From the NCBI GenBank assembly GCA_026874595.1, contig CM049306.1, forward strand, positions 14,097,019 to 14,161,018: a stretch of 64,000 bases of DNA. Reading direction: 5' to 3'. The translations under genes were made by a program, and so were the position numbers. The number at the start of each line of letters is the position of its first letter. Within the stretch, counting starts at the first letter, position 1. The stretch is from Sipunculus nudus (lineage: Eukaryota > Annelida > Sipuncula > Golfingiida > Sipunculidae). Below are positions 35,101-50,100 of this stretch, piece after piece. The notes below the pieces were generated by a model. The model saw only the letters and a program-made list of their open reading frames with translations. It did not search any database and was not told the origin of the DNA.

Positions 35101-38100
35101 TAGCCTGTTGCCAAATCAGAAAATAGTAGCCACACCATTGCATAAGCTTATGCAGGGGCCCTGCCCTGAGGGGCTTGACACCCATGAAGTGATCACATGG
35201 TGCCCATGAGGTGTTCACATGTCACCCATGAGGTGATCACATGCCATGTGCTTGGCTGCACTGATTGAACTCTTGACCTTTATCTGGCTGCACTGAATGA
35301 ACTCTTGATCTGTTCCCAAATCTGAAACAGTTGGCAGTTTCTCAACCTATTTAAAGATACGGTTTCAATCTTGGCTTGTTGGTATATCTGTTTACACATA
35401 CTGAAAGACTTTGGCTAACATTTTTATTTTTTCAAGCCGACATATTCATAAACTTTTTATCAAAATATCTATAATAATAAAAGATGCAGTACTTTCATTG
35501 TTAAAGGTCCAATAGTTCTGCCAAAAATCATTCTAGTAAACTTGAACAAAGGCCACCTAAGAATAATTTTTGTGCAATGTTACAGAAGATATAATTGAAA
35601 TAATTTTGTAGAAGAACACTACTGCAGTCCTCAGTTTGAAAAAGACATAATAATGGCCATAAGACCAACTTAAGCTTTTCACAACTCAACCAAAAATCAA
35701 CAAACTCAGTTTATTCTAATGTGATTGAAAGAACCATGTGCTAGGATAATTCTTTTGAAAAATTGAACAATTCAACTTGACAGTTCATCATTAAGCTGAA
35801 AGAGGCTAATATAAGGAGGTTTTTTGCCCATAAAAAACAGGTCAATGTAGGTGGCACCACAAAATTTGATATGTGACAGATTATTGCATAAAATCTGGGA
35901 ATGGTAGCACCTGCTATTCCTGAGAAATTATGGATTAATGTACAGATGACCAATGACCCCCGTACAAAAAAGGTCAATGCAGGTGGCACCACCAATACCT
36001 GAATTTCATATATGACTCATGTGTCCAACACTGGCATAAAATTTAGTGATGATAGCTCCGGCCATTTCTGAGACTGTCATTTTAGTATGCTTTTTTGGAC
36101 AGATGACAAAGTTCAATTCCTGTAACTCGGCCAAAATTCACCAAACTTGAACAATTGGAACAAAATTGAGGGAGATGGTATAAAAGATTATTTCTGTGAA
36201 ATATTGAACAATTTGGCTTGAGTGTTTCGGAGGAGAAGATTTTTAAAGGTTTTTTTAGCTTTTTCTCTATAAAATTTAAGAAAATTTTCAGATGGCTAAT
36301 TTTTTGCATTAAATTTCATGATGCTAGCTCCAAGCATTTTCAAAATAGTATGGGTTAACGTACAGAAGACAAACGCCGTCACACCATCGCATTAGCTCAC
36401 AGGTTAACTAAAAATTAATACAGATGCATATTGAATGCAAATTTGTAATACAGATACATCTCACTAATGACAAAATCTTGAATTAATTTGACTAAGGATA
36501 CCAATTATTTATAATCCATGTACAGCCATCTTTATATACCCACAGAGAGCTGTATACCTGTGATTGTAAACATTGCCTGGCATGAGGAATATCTAAAAAT
36601 CATAAATCTACATTTTTTAAAAGCTTTTAAAAAACATTCTTGTCAATATTAACCATGATGTAATAAATGCTGATAAACTGGTGCCAGTTTAGATGTATCT
36701 GCTTCACACAGCTAACATATATGGTAAAATGACTCAATTGAATCTTTATAATTCAGCCAAAATTCATTCTTTGGAACCATAAAAGACAATTATTATAAGA
36801 ATTATTCAGGGGATTATTCTTGTAAAATATTAAACAAATTGGCCTCAGTAGGGTCAGTCAAAAATTTTTTTACAGGTTTATAACTCATATGGGAAAATAC
36901 AGCAAAATGGCTAAGTTAAGCTTCCCATAACTCAGCCAAAAGTCACTGAACCAAAACCATTTGAACAAACTTAAATTATCAACATCTAAGGATAATTAAT
37001 ATGTGAGATTTAAGAATTTGGCCCAGTGGTTTTTGAGGAGAAGATCTTTGTAGCCACTGAGCTAAAATGGGCTGTTACAGCATATGACTAAATTCAGCTT
37101 CCCATAACTCAGCCAAAAGTCACTGAACTGAGACCATATTTGAACAAAATTCAGAAAGCACTACCCTAGGATCATTTCTGTGCGATATTAAACTATTTGG
37201 CCATATGATTTCAGAGAAGAAGTTTTTTGTAGCCGTCAGTATGATACCGGCACTGATGACCCCCGTACAAAAAAGGCCGATGCAGGTGGCGCCACCAATG
37301 CCTCAATTTCAGACATGTCTCATGTGAACAACATTAGCATAAAATATGGTGATGATAGCTCCAGCCGTTTCTGAGATTGTAATTTTAGTATGCTTTTATG
37401 GACAGATGACTAAGTTCAACTTCCTCTAACTCGGCCAAAAATCACCGAACTTAAACCATTCGAACAAACTTGAGAAAGATTATCCCAGGAATCATTTCTG
37501 TGAAATATTGGACAATTTGGCTGAACAGTTTCGGAGAAGAAGATTTTTAAAGCTTTTTTAGCTTTTTCCCTATAAAATCTAAGAAAATGCAGTTAGCCAA
37601 AAAATAAGCAAAATCCGATATAGTTTTTTAGATGACTAATTTTTTGCATAAAATTTCGTTATGCTACCTCTTGCTGTTTTCAAGATAGTATGGGTTAACG
37701 TACAGACGACGGCCGACGGACGCCGCCACACCATCGCATAAGCTCACAGGTTCGCTAAAAAATAGAGGTGGCACACCCAGTCTGCAGAAACTGATGGAAC
37801 ACCTCATGATCAATATGTATGCGAAAAATCATGACCATCAGTGTTGTAGTTATTGAGATACTGCAGTTTTTGTATCAAATTTTTCATTATTCTGGGGGGT
37901 ATTTTGGAGGCATACAGCTTAAAGGATATGGGTAACAGAGACTTAATTTCAGGTTTCCATTGAGACTTTTCATGGGTCTCCCTGTGTGTCAAGAATGAAG
38001 ATTCTAGGTCCAGTCTTTACAATTTGTGCCCTGTTAACAGATGTTCACATTTTTAAAGGTCTCAAAAATAGAGAAAAAAATTCGTAAAAAAACCTGAACA

Positions 38101-41100
38101 AATACAGGTGGCACCACCAGTCTGCAGGAACTGATAGAACATCTCATGATTAATATGTATGCCAAAAATCATGACCATCAGTGATGTAGTTAATGAGATA
38201 TTGAAGTTTTTGTATGAAATTTTTTACTATTCTGGGGGGGGGGTACTTTGGGGCCCCATAGCTCGAAGGATATGGGTAACAGAGACCTCATTTCTGGTTT
38301 CCAAGGAGATTTTCCATGGACCTCTCAGAATATCCAGTTACAGGTTTCTAGGTCCAGCAGTTACGATTTGTGCCAGGTTATTGTGGATATTCATCATGGA
38401 GTGTTTCATCAGTTCTTGCGGAATGGTGGCACCACCTTAATTTTTTTAAAATTTTAACACATTTTTTTTCTATTTTTTTTAGTCCTCCAGAGATGTGGTT
38501 GTCTGTTAACAGGGTACAAAATGTAACCATTGGTCCTAGAATCTTCAAACTTGACATCCAGGGAGGTCTGTGAAAAATATCCTTGGAGACATGAAATTAG
38601 GTCTCTGTTACCCATATTTTCTGAGCTATGGGGCTTATAAGCACCCCTCAGAATAATGGAAAATTTGATACGTAAGCAGGGCACAAATCATAACCTTTGG
38701 GCCAAGAATCTTCTTAGTTGACATCCTGAGAGTTCCTCAAAAGTTTTCCCCAGAAACCTGAAACTGGGTCACAGTAACCTATATTCTCAGAGTTTTGGGG
38801 TATGTTTGAGCACCCCAGAAATAATGCAAAAAACACACTAATTGCCAAATTCCTCATTAAAGGCTGGTTGGATTGTCATCAAACTTCTTGTGCTTATGGG
38901 TCTTGATAAACTTCAGCTAATATGCATGAACAATGATGCCACCTACATTGTCTTCATTAGTTGTCTGTGCAAGGACATATTATCAACATGTCAGTTGGCT
39001 AAACGTCATGATCCACGGGTCATTTGTTTGAAGTTGCAATAAAAAATACTATCCTCAGTGCTCAGGAGCTAGGGCTCAATGACTGGGGGGGGGGGGGGTT
39101 ACAACTAAGAGTTACAACACCTTTGGATATAAATACAGAATATGCAATTAAATTCAATGGTGCTTACAGGGACTGGTGGGAGTTACAGCACCTCTGCATA
39201 AATGTAAGGATAAAATTTAATTTAAATGAAATTATTTTTAAATATTTAAAAACAGGCAGAGAGATGAAAAACAAAGCAAATAAATTTAATTTCCATTCTA
39301 CTGAGACAGGAAAATAAGGAACAAATATTTGCATTAGATCCTATTTTTTCTTTTGTAAAATCATTTTTTTTAAGTTTATAAATTTTACTATATATTTACA
39401 GTATATCATATATATCTGAACATTTAAACTAATTCACAAATCTAAATTGCATCAACATATATTATACTTAATTTAGTCAGGTAACATCACATTATGCACA
39501 CAGATATATTTCTTTTTTTATAAAATATATTTTTTAAATTTGCAAAGCAATAAATATATAAAAAAAACATTCCAGAATTCACAATTTTAAATTGCACCTT
39601 TATTTATCCATGATTTGTTTCATATATTATCAAATTATGCCTACTGATGGGTTAAATTATATTTGTTTAATTATTTAAAAGGAAATAATTTCTTAAAAAT
39701 GCTACATCAGAACAACTTGGCATCTCTTGCATTACTTCTTGAATTAATATTTCAAGAAAAGTTGTGCACATTGGATCAAAAAAAGCTTTACATTTAAAGA
39801 AATACAGTTGACAATAACAAACCATGTATTGCAATATAATTGGTGGTGGTGGTGGTGGGTGGGGGGGGGGGGGTTGTCAGGGTAGGGCCCTTGAGAATAA
39901 GTGTATGTTTATTACAGCAGGGGTGTTCTGCCAGTGCTGAATTACCAATAAGGTTACCTAGGCAAGGCTGTAGTGAGCAAGAGTGGGGTCTTTGATATAC
40001 AAAATCCAAAATGCATTAGAGCATCTGAAAAACTTCAATAATTAGAATAATTTTTAAGCTTTTAATTTCAAATTTCAGAATTCAACAGATTAAATCCACA
40101 TGTATCCCAGCTGTGAAAAATAAATTAAATATACTTATGAGAAAAAAACATACCATGGTCAAATTTGGGCAAAATTTAAGGTACCAATTTTATATTTTTG
40201 CTAATATTTTAAAAATTTTAGAAGATTTTGATCTAATTTTGGGTATACAATTAAATTTTGATTAATTAAAGTTTTATTACTGAAAAAATATCCCTAGCTT
40301 TAACATTTTTTGTGTTAAGTGACCAAATATTTTTCCTGTTTTTTTATAAAGTGCAATATGTTTGGGCCCATAACTTTTTTAAATTATATAATACAGACAT
40401 CTTGGGGACATCTAACATTATGCCTAATTTTGAATTCCTAAGTCTTACAGTTTCAAAACTTGCCACATCTACGGACGGACAGATGGATGAACGACAGACA
40501 ATGGACCATTACATTAGCTCAAATGACTTATAGTCAGCTGAGCTAGAAATTCTTTGGTCAGCATCTGTAGATCTGTATATATATTCAGATATCTTTACAA
40601 TATTATTTTTTTCAATTTCTGAACTTGTATTGTCAGATTCACTGTCAGCTGTTTTTTCTCTATAACCTTATTGTCCTTATATTATACATACCTGTCAATC
40701 TTACACTCCATCACAGGCATGGGCTCCTGACTGAACTGATTCCACGCTGCCTGGAACTGGTGGCAAATAATCCAGAGGAGTTCTGGTGAGCAGAAGATAT
40801 CAGTATTATAACATCAGTATTTTATTATTTATTTGAATAGGCTAAGGTTGATAAATATGTGGTAGCCACATATAACTACTGATATTCGTCAACATGTTAA
40901 ACTGAAAATTTGCAGAAAAATATAAAACTTAAGGAGTTAGAACTCTGTAAAATATTTAAGTAAGCCAACAGAAAGATAGGTGTATAATGTATACAACTCA
41001 TTAATCAGTTAAGAATCATTCCTTCAACCTGGCGCAGTTATTTTTGTCTAAACTTAAATGCACTTAAATGCTTGTGGTTACTGATTGTGATACTAATATT

Positions 41101-44100
41101 TATAAGTTGTTGATCATGCTTCAATTAGACATTAGGTCAAAGGCATTTGTACAGAATTATGGAGTATTCCTTTTCCCAAGTTGTAATAAGAGAATTTCTT
41201 ATACAATAAAAATATTAAAATTGACAAAGAAATTAATTGCCTTTTGCCTCTTCCATGGAAGATAGTGTTGTGACTTTGTTGTTGAAGAGTCTGATGTTGG
41301 ATGGTCGTAACACATGGAAGTATCCCAGATCACCGTCATAGTTGTAATGTATACGTATACACATATGCTTAGCTTTAAACAATCCAGCCATTAATCCTAA
41401 AGAAACAGAACACAATGTGTACTAGACAGAAATGTATGTCAAACATGACAAATAAAATGTCACTCAGTTCAGTGAACAAACACATTACCCCCAGTTTTTA
41501 TATATGCTTTTATGTTATAGTTTTGTTAATACAATTACCTTAAGTCTTTTGTATATTAAATGAAGTTTAACTCTTTGTTTAATGCATTTGTAACTGATTT
41601 TAACTGATTTAGGGTGTCAGATCAAATTTTGTTAAACAACTGACTGATAAATATAGTTCTGACACTAGCTTTTCCATTTGCTGTTACTCTAGGTCAAAAG
41701 TCTCACATAATCTGAAATCAGCTTATTTAAATATTACAGCTGGCAAGAGCAGAACCTCAGTATTCCATTAATTATTACCAGTTATCTTTAAGAAAACTGT
41801 TAATGTTACCTATCTCAATTTTTTCAATGTCTTCTATGAATACCTTTTGGTAGGCCACTAGTGTATCTATATCATCATCATAGCTGAAACATAAACAAGA
41901 TATTATATCTTATGTCAATTTGTTCAGCATGATAATTTAATGTTTAACTTTAATTTCAGGTTAAGGCCTTTGTATATCTAAAAGCACAGAGTAGGGAACT
42001 AATCTTTACTACAGTTTTTTTTTTTTTTAAACTAAAAGTGTTGGAATGACACGAATGCCCCCGCCTGGGGCAAATTAGAAACATTTGTAAAATTTTGAAA
42101 CATTTTTTAAGTTCAGGAGGTGTGGTATGGTCAAAAGTAGGTCAAGAAGGGCAAAATGCAAACTCGATCTGTAACAGGTCATTATCAAGCAACACACCAA
42201 AAATCATGCAGTATATGCAGGCATTGTGAAAAAAAGTCCATACATGTGCATTTTCCATAAAAATTTCTGTCTTTCATGAAATTTTCTATGTTTAGGAGCC
42301 GTAAAACAATCAAAAGTAGGTCAACCAGGACGAAACGAGAACTCAATCTGTAACTGTCATTATCTGCCTACACATAAAAAATCAGGGTGGTATCTGCAGG
42401 CAATGGGGAAAAAAGTCAGTACATATGCATTTGTTATGAAAATTTCTATTTTTCATGAAACTTTCTCTGTTCAGGAGCAGTCAAATGATAAAAAGTAGGT
42501 CAACTGGGACAAAACAAGAACTCGATCTGTAACTAGTCATTATCTGCCTGCACACCAAAAATCAGGCCCATATCTGCAGGCACTGTGAAAAAAAGTCCAT
42601 ACATGTGCACTTTTTATGAAATTTTCTATGTTAGAGCGGCGTCAAACAGTCAAAAGTAGGTCAACTTGGATGAAACACATACTCGATCTGTAACTAGTCT
42701 ATATCTGCCCACACACCAAAAATCAGGCCAATATCTGCAGGCATTGCAAAAAAAAGTCCGTACATGTGTATTTGTCATGAAAATTTCTATTTTTCATGAA
42801 ATTTTCTTAGTTAAAGAGGCGTAAAACGTTCAAAAATACGTCGACCGGGACGAAACACGAACTCGATCTGTAACTGGTCATTATCTGCCCACACACAAAA
42901 AATCAGGCCAATATCTGCAGGCATTGCGAAAAAAAGTCCATACATGTGTATTTGTCATGAAAATTTCTATTTTTCATGAAATTTTCTAAGTTAAGGAGCT
43001 GTTAAACAGTCAAAAGTAGGTCAACCAGGACGAAATTGGAACTTGATCTGTAACTGGTCCTTATCTGCCCACACACCAAAAATCAGGCCAATATCTGCAA
43101 GCATTGCGAAAAAAAATCCGTACAACTGTTTGATTTCGGAATGACGGAAGGACGGACATGGGTAAAACTATATGCCCCGGCCACTTTGTGGCAGGGGCAT
43201 AAAAATGCATGACTGAAAAGCTCGTTGATTGAAAAAGACTGATTGATATATCAGAATGAGAATGTCATTACAAACACGGGACCCATGGGTCACTGTGCTC
43301 AGCTGAAGTTGACCTTGAAGGTAAAAATCTAAAATAATATCAAATGGAGATAAAGTGTAAGAGGAAAAGGTAATATAGACCATGGCTGGTTGACATGATT
43401 GGTTTGTATTGATGTGTAAGAAATTGTTGCAAATAATATTTTGTAACCAAAACATGCATTTCCTAATGTTAAAATTGAAGCAGGTGATCAGTTTGTGAAC
43501 ATAAGGTGTATATTATAACCATGATCACTGGTTGACTTATTGCTAAATTGTTGACAGTGAAGTAGTTTACACATTTGTTAAATTGGATCTATTTTTTTAT
43601 AATATATATTATTAGATATATGTATTTTTTTATCTTATAAAATCTATACAGTTGAAATATAACTAATGTCCCAGGTCCACAGGTGCAAGGACTTGGGGGG
43701 GGGGGGGGGGGTGGAATGATTGGAGGTACAACATCTCAGTATTATTATAGTGTATATACATGGGATTTTCACTTAATTCAACTATGCTTACAGGATAGCT
43801 GACTTCCAATGACCAGGAGTGGGCTGCCTGCATATGGATAAACCAAGTAACTACAATAGAGCCTAAACAAAAAATTCTATAACTAGCCTAATTTTCAAGC
43901 TTATATTTTCAAATTTCAGATTTAAACAAATTAAATACTTATGTTTACATGCTGTGAAAATTAATTCAACAGTACTCAGAGGAAAAAAATCTCTAGCTTC
44001 AAAAATTTTCATGTTTAGTGAGCAAATATTTTTCCTGATTTTTACAAAGTGCATTATGTCCAGGCTCATAACTTCAAGAAATTACACTCAACGAACTTAA

Positions 44101-47100
44101 TTGTTGGCATGTATATAGGAAATATATCAGAGAATACTTATGGTAAATATTAAGGAAAACGGAAACATGGTTTTGATATAAGGCAGTCCTGAAGTGTGAT
44201 AATAGAATTTTTATTGAAAATTGAGGATTTTCCTTAATATCTCGAAGGAACAAAGTCGCAGTGACCCAATTTTCGGTTTGGTTGGAGATCTTGGAGACAT
44301 CTAACAGTATGCGAAATTTTGGATTGGTAGGTCTAACGATTTCAAAACGTGCCAGTTTAATGGACAGATGGACGGACGGACAGACAGCCGGCCTATGGAC
44401 AAAGGACCAGGACCATGACTATAGCTCAGATGACTTAGCTGAGCTAAAAATTGAGGTTTTTCCTTAATTTTCCCAGGTCTTACGGTTTCAAAACGTGCCA
44501 CATCTATGGATCGACGGCGGACAATGGACCACGACTATAGCTCAGATGACTTACATTCAGCTGAGCTAAAAAAGCATCTTTTTGTATATCATATACAGAA
44601 CAGTTAGTTAAAACTGTAAATTCAATGGATACATTCTAATTCAATGCTGTCACCAGCATATTTTGTGCTAATGGATGACATGTTTTAATTTGTAAGTGTT
44701 TTGCAGTAATTAATAAAAAGATCATGGAAGATGACCCGGATGAGATACTGACAGAATGATATACTAGAGAGTCACTCACTCTACAAGATAGTAAGCTCTC
44801 TGGGTCAGCAATAACACCTTGTCCATATCTGGTTGGTTTGGATCACCACTCCTAAAATATTAAAATAAAAAAGTTCAAATTAATAAAAGGAGACTATATT
44901 GAAAGGTGACTGTCAGTCTTATTCCAGACAGCAAAGTGATTATACTGAGTGTTTAATTTGTTTAATTTTGGTATCAAATATTTAAATTATAAAAAAATAT
45001 ATACAAACAAGTTAAAAAGATATGTCTTCCCACCAGTGTTTTTGCATGTAGTTTTAACTTTACAGCTATAATGTTCATGCAAGTTACCAGGGAGGAGGAT
45101 ATGTACATTTAATATATTTTTTATATACATTTACGAACCAAGCATTATTTAATTGTCTATAAACACAGTTAATTAGCCAATACATACTCAGTATTTACAT
45201 TAACAATATCAATCTATAGTATTTACATTAACAATATCAATCTATAGACCTATCACTGCCCTTTAATTATGTACAAAATCAAATATTATCCACCACATGT
45301 ATAATCTTTGCATGTGCATGTTACCACATTCTTTAGTTGCCCATTAGAGATCCTAAAATGGTAAAACCAGAAAATGATAAATTAAACTAATATTTTTTAT
45401 AAACACCACTGAATGTACATATACTGTGTGTGACGACAAATAATTAAAAAAGTGAAATATTTTACAAAAATTCCCAATTACAAGGGTTATTAAAGTTAAT
45501 TTAAATGTATGTCTGTATTTTGTTGTCCTAAAAGTACGTAGTGCCTTGGAAAAGTCTAAAAGCTGATAGTCATAAGATTGAACTACTTTACTGTTGAATG
45601 AGTAAGGTTTGTACTTCTGTTCACAAATTAATCAGTCACAAGGCTGTTTTCAACATTTAGTTGTAACAATCAGTCTAACCAGAATACTTGACAACAGCAA
45701 CTATCCTAGAAAAAATATAGTTCAAAGAATTCTCACCAGGGGTCAGCATCTATCATGGCCCAGGCTCCCAGACATTCCTCAGGTTCTGTGATGACAAGTT
45801 TCTTGCATTCCTCTACCAAGGTGCGCACACTGTCACCTTTCTCAATCAACAGGGCCTCTTCATCCACTACCAGTTTCTTACCAATCAACATACTGAGATC
45901 ACTTGGGTCAACTGTACCTAGGGTGAAGTCTATCATAACCTGTCTATATGTGTCTCGGAAGGTATTCTTGATATACCTGTCAATGGGAAAAAGAAATCAA
46001 TTATCATTCTCAGTGATCTATTTTTATCATATTATATAATCATGATAAGATAATTTGGTTCCCATTTAACTGTATGGCGGCCTGGTTCATACTGTGTAAG
46101 GCAAGTACAGAGACATCTAAACTTAAGACCACCAACAAGACCTCAATAGAGGGGTCACATTTTTAAGGTGGTCTTCTTAGCATGGTCTGATATAAAGAGC
46201 ATAACAAAATTGGGACCCTGAAAAAGGGGTTGTTATTTTGGGGTGGTCACTTAACCGAAGTGATCATAAACCAAAGTTTTGCTGTAAAATGTATACAGAA
46301 CCTTTATAACTGAAATGTGGTTCTTCATTTTAGCTCAGCTGACTGAAAGTCTGTCTGTCCATCCATCAGGCACAAATCGCAACTGCTGGACCTGCAATCT
46401 TCTTACTTCACATGCTGGGAGGTCGCAGAAAATATCCTTGGAAACCTGAATTTAGGTCTCTGTTACCCATATCCTCTGAGCTATGAGGCTCAGAAGTACC
46501 CCCAAGAATAACTAAAAATTTGATACAAAAGCTATAGTATCTGAACAACTAATGCATTGATCTCCATGATTCTTTACATGCATATTCATCATGGAGTGTT
46601 TCATCAGTTCCTGCACAATGGTGGTGCCACCAGGACTTTTTCAAATTTTTATGCATTTTTATTTTTATTTTTGAAACCTTCAAAGATGTGGTCATCAGTT
46701 AACAGGTGACAAATCATAATCATTGGACCTGAAATCTGCTAACATGATGTCCCAAGAGGTCCATAAAAATCTCCTTGGAAACCTGAAATTAGGTCTCTGT
46801 TACCCATATTCTCTGAGCTATGGGGCTCAGAAGTATCACCAGAATAATTAAAATTTTTGATACAAAAGGTCCAGTATCTGAACAACCAATGAATTGATCA
46901 ACATGATTCTTTGCATGCATATTGACCACTTGTTTTAAAATTCTCTATTGGTGCAATGTCTGTCTGTATTTTTAATGTGGTACTTATTGGTGCCAAAGTT
47001 CTGGGGTATCATTTTGTAGTTAGACATGTTCACATTTGGAAAGTGTTGATACATATGAAGAGGCAACTGAATTCTCAGTGGATCCCTGAGGTGTGTAGGA

Positions 47101-50100
47101 TGATCAGGTATATACAGGCAAATAAATCCCAAGCAGATACTTCAGACACAGAGGCAAAGAAATCCCTGGTGGGATTGAGGAATGAATCTCTGGTATCCTG
47201 AATCTCTGGTGGATCCCTGTGATATACAGAGACAACTGAATCCCTGGCAGATCCCTGTTTGATATAGAGGCAACTAAATCCTAAGTGGATCCCTTGGGTA
47301 TGAAAGATGTAGAGGCAGCTGAATCCCTGGCAGATCCCTGCATGATTGATGTCCCTGTTAAGGCTAATTGCAGTATAAGTATATATTCAGATTTTCATGG
47401 TAGAAAACAAAATCTGAAACAACCAGCTTCTTCTTTCATCTGTTTGGTCAAGCGGAAAGTCTGTTTGTTCACAAAACCTATGAGACAGGGATTTAAATCC
47501 CTTTAGGCTTTACAGGTGGCTTACTTTGATTCCTTCCCATTTTTTAATTTGCCATAATGACCAGCCTTGACAGAGGTGTGATGTCCTTTTGTAAAGTATC
47601 TCTGCCTTTAATAAACAGCCAGTGCTGAAAAGCAGTAACAAATATTAAGCAGTGGACCAAACCTTGTCTTTACCCTGTGATTGCACTGGATTAAACAGAT
47701 TTAACTCAGAACACATATCAAAACCATATGGCTTCTTTTAATACCACATCTGGTTCCCCCGGAAGCTCTCATATGCCCAACCGGATTGCATTCAAACAAT
47801 ATCTCAGGGCTTTTACCGTAAAATCACCCTAAATATAGTTACTGTAAATACTACATCCCTTCCTTTCTGGAAAAAAATCGGAGTCTTTATATGGTGCCGC
47901 CCTGGACTCTTTGAGCGACATGAATGTTTACAAAATGCTATGGACAGGGTCATCAAGGGCGGATATCTGACAGTCCAAAAGAACCAAAAATACCGAATGA
48001 GAATGTCCCTTGCAAGTACCTTCTATATCCGTATCAGTGGTTTTGTAGAAACAAATAAAATACACTTAAACATATAAACTGAAACGTACTACCTGAGCTA
48101 ATGGGGTAGACTGCCCAAGAGCTCTACGACAGGACTGGGGATTATTCTGCCCCACCTACTTGTCACTGCCGATACCTTACTAAACTTATCGTTAACAGAA
48201 CTTAGTCCATCACAAAATCTTTGTAACGACTTGGAGTGCGGTGCTCTCTTGTGGGTCGCCCTTCGGTAGGCGTTGGTACAGAATCCTCTATGATCTCCGA
48301 GTCGGACACATTACACTCAGTTGAAGTGTTTTCAGGACAAGTATCCTGGTCTTCGAGCGGTTCTACATATCTTTGTACGTGTGATGAGTTGCGCTTATAA
48401 CGTACTCCATCTGGAGACTCCACGGTCAGATGGCTGCCAACTTTGTCCACTATGGTATATGGTTTGTCCGCATATCGGGTGGACAACTTATTTTTATGTT
48501 GTTGTTCCACGAGAACCTGGTCACCTATCTCTATGTCACTCTCACAGACACGTCTCCTTTGATCTGTATAATCCTTCCCCTTCTGTTTTCTCTCAGCATC
48601 ATTGTCTCTTTGAATCGTATCACTGGCTGTTAGTTCCTCTCTAAACTGTGGCAATTTACATCTGACATTCGGACGAAACAGGAGCTCTGAGGGACTTACT
48701 CCTGTTGTACAATGAGGAGTTGTGAGGAATTTATACAACTCCCTCCTCCAGTCACCTCCTGTTGCTTGAGCGACCCTTAAAACTTTAAGCATGGAGCGAT
48801 TCTGTCTCTCTATTTCTCCATTAGCTTGCGGCCAAAGAGGAGTTGTACGCCTGTGTTCAATGTCATTTTCCTTGAGGTATTCCTCGAATCTGTCTGAAAC
48901 GAACTGTCTCCCATTGTCAGTTTTAAGTGACAAAGGGTATCCAAACCTTGAAAACATCTCATCTAATGAATTAATTACCCTTTCACTAGTAATAGTCTGC
49001 AACACATCCACCTCTAGAAATCTGCTGTAGTAATCAACAACAGCGAGTATCCAATGACCGGATGGGAGTGGTCCCATCAAACCCGCGGCCAGATCTTCCC
49101 AGGGACCTTTTGGCAAATCTGTTCTGACAACAGGTTCGGGTCTGGACGGCTGGCTTACCAGCTGGCATCCATGACAACTCCTGCATTTACTTTCAGCCTC
49201 ACGATCTATACCAGGCCACCACACTTTCTGTCTTAACCTGCTCTTCATCTTGACTATTCCTTGGTGTCCTTCGTGTGCCAATGACAATACATGTGTTCTC
49301 AGGGATGTAGGTATCACTATCCTCCATCCCCTCAAGACCACTTTACCCACAACACATAACTCTCGTCGGACAGGTTTGAAAGGTGCTGAACAGTTATCCC
49401 ACTTGTCAGAACTGATACAATCTCTCACTAACTGCAGAGTTGCATCTTTTGTCGAGTGTGCCTCAATTTCCTCCAGTTTCAGTGCTCTAGGAGCAGCTGC
49501 TTCAGCAATTAAGCGAACATATATGTCAGTCGAGTTGGCTCCTACATTTGCCGTATCCATGATAAGTCTTGACAGTGCGTCAGCAGCCATTTATGATCCA
49601 GGAATATGTTTCATGGTAAAATTGTACGGCTGCAGTCTTAGCACCAAACACTCAACTCTCGCTGATGGCTTTGATTTCGTTAAGTGTATAAACTGTAGTG
49701 GCTTGTGATCCGTAACTATGTTAAAGTGGATACCATACAGGTAAGTATGGAAGCGTTCGCACGCCCATACTATTGCGAGGGCTTCTTTTTCAGTTGTCGA
49801 ATATCTCCTTTCAACATCTGTCAGGCTGCAGCTCGCGTAACGGACAACCTGTTTAATGCTGTCCTGCTCCTGTATGAGAATAGCTCCCAGCCCGACAGGG
49901 CTAGCGTCGACAACTATTTCTGTCTCTGTGTCCTTCTGGAAGTAGGCCAAGCTATCAGCATTACTCAAGGCAGACTTTAAATCTTCAAATCCCTTGTCCT
50001 GCTCGGCACCCCATGAGAATCTTTCTTTCTGACGAATTAACTTTCTCAGTGGTTCTGTTTTCATGGCTAAGTCGGAAATAAACCGGCCGCTGAAATTTAC

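Noticed and set aside
42130-43100. Regular ~180-bp spacing that could suggest a CRISPR-like array
   Set aside because: Repeats are long and diverged with no unique spacers, and the genome is eukaryotic. It is a tandem-core transposable element.
46956-47506. Two + strand ORFs over the GAGGCAACTGAATCC minisatellite
   Set aside because: They are open only because the repeat unit lacks stops; no splice or domain evidence.
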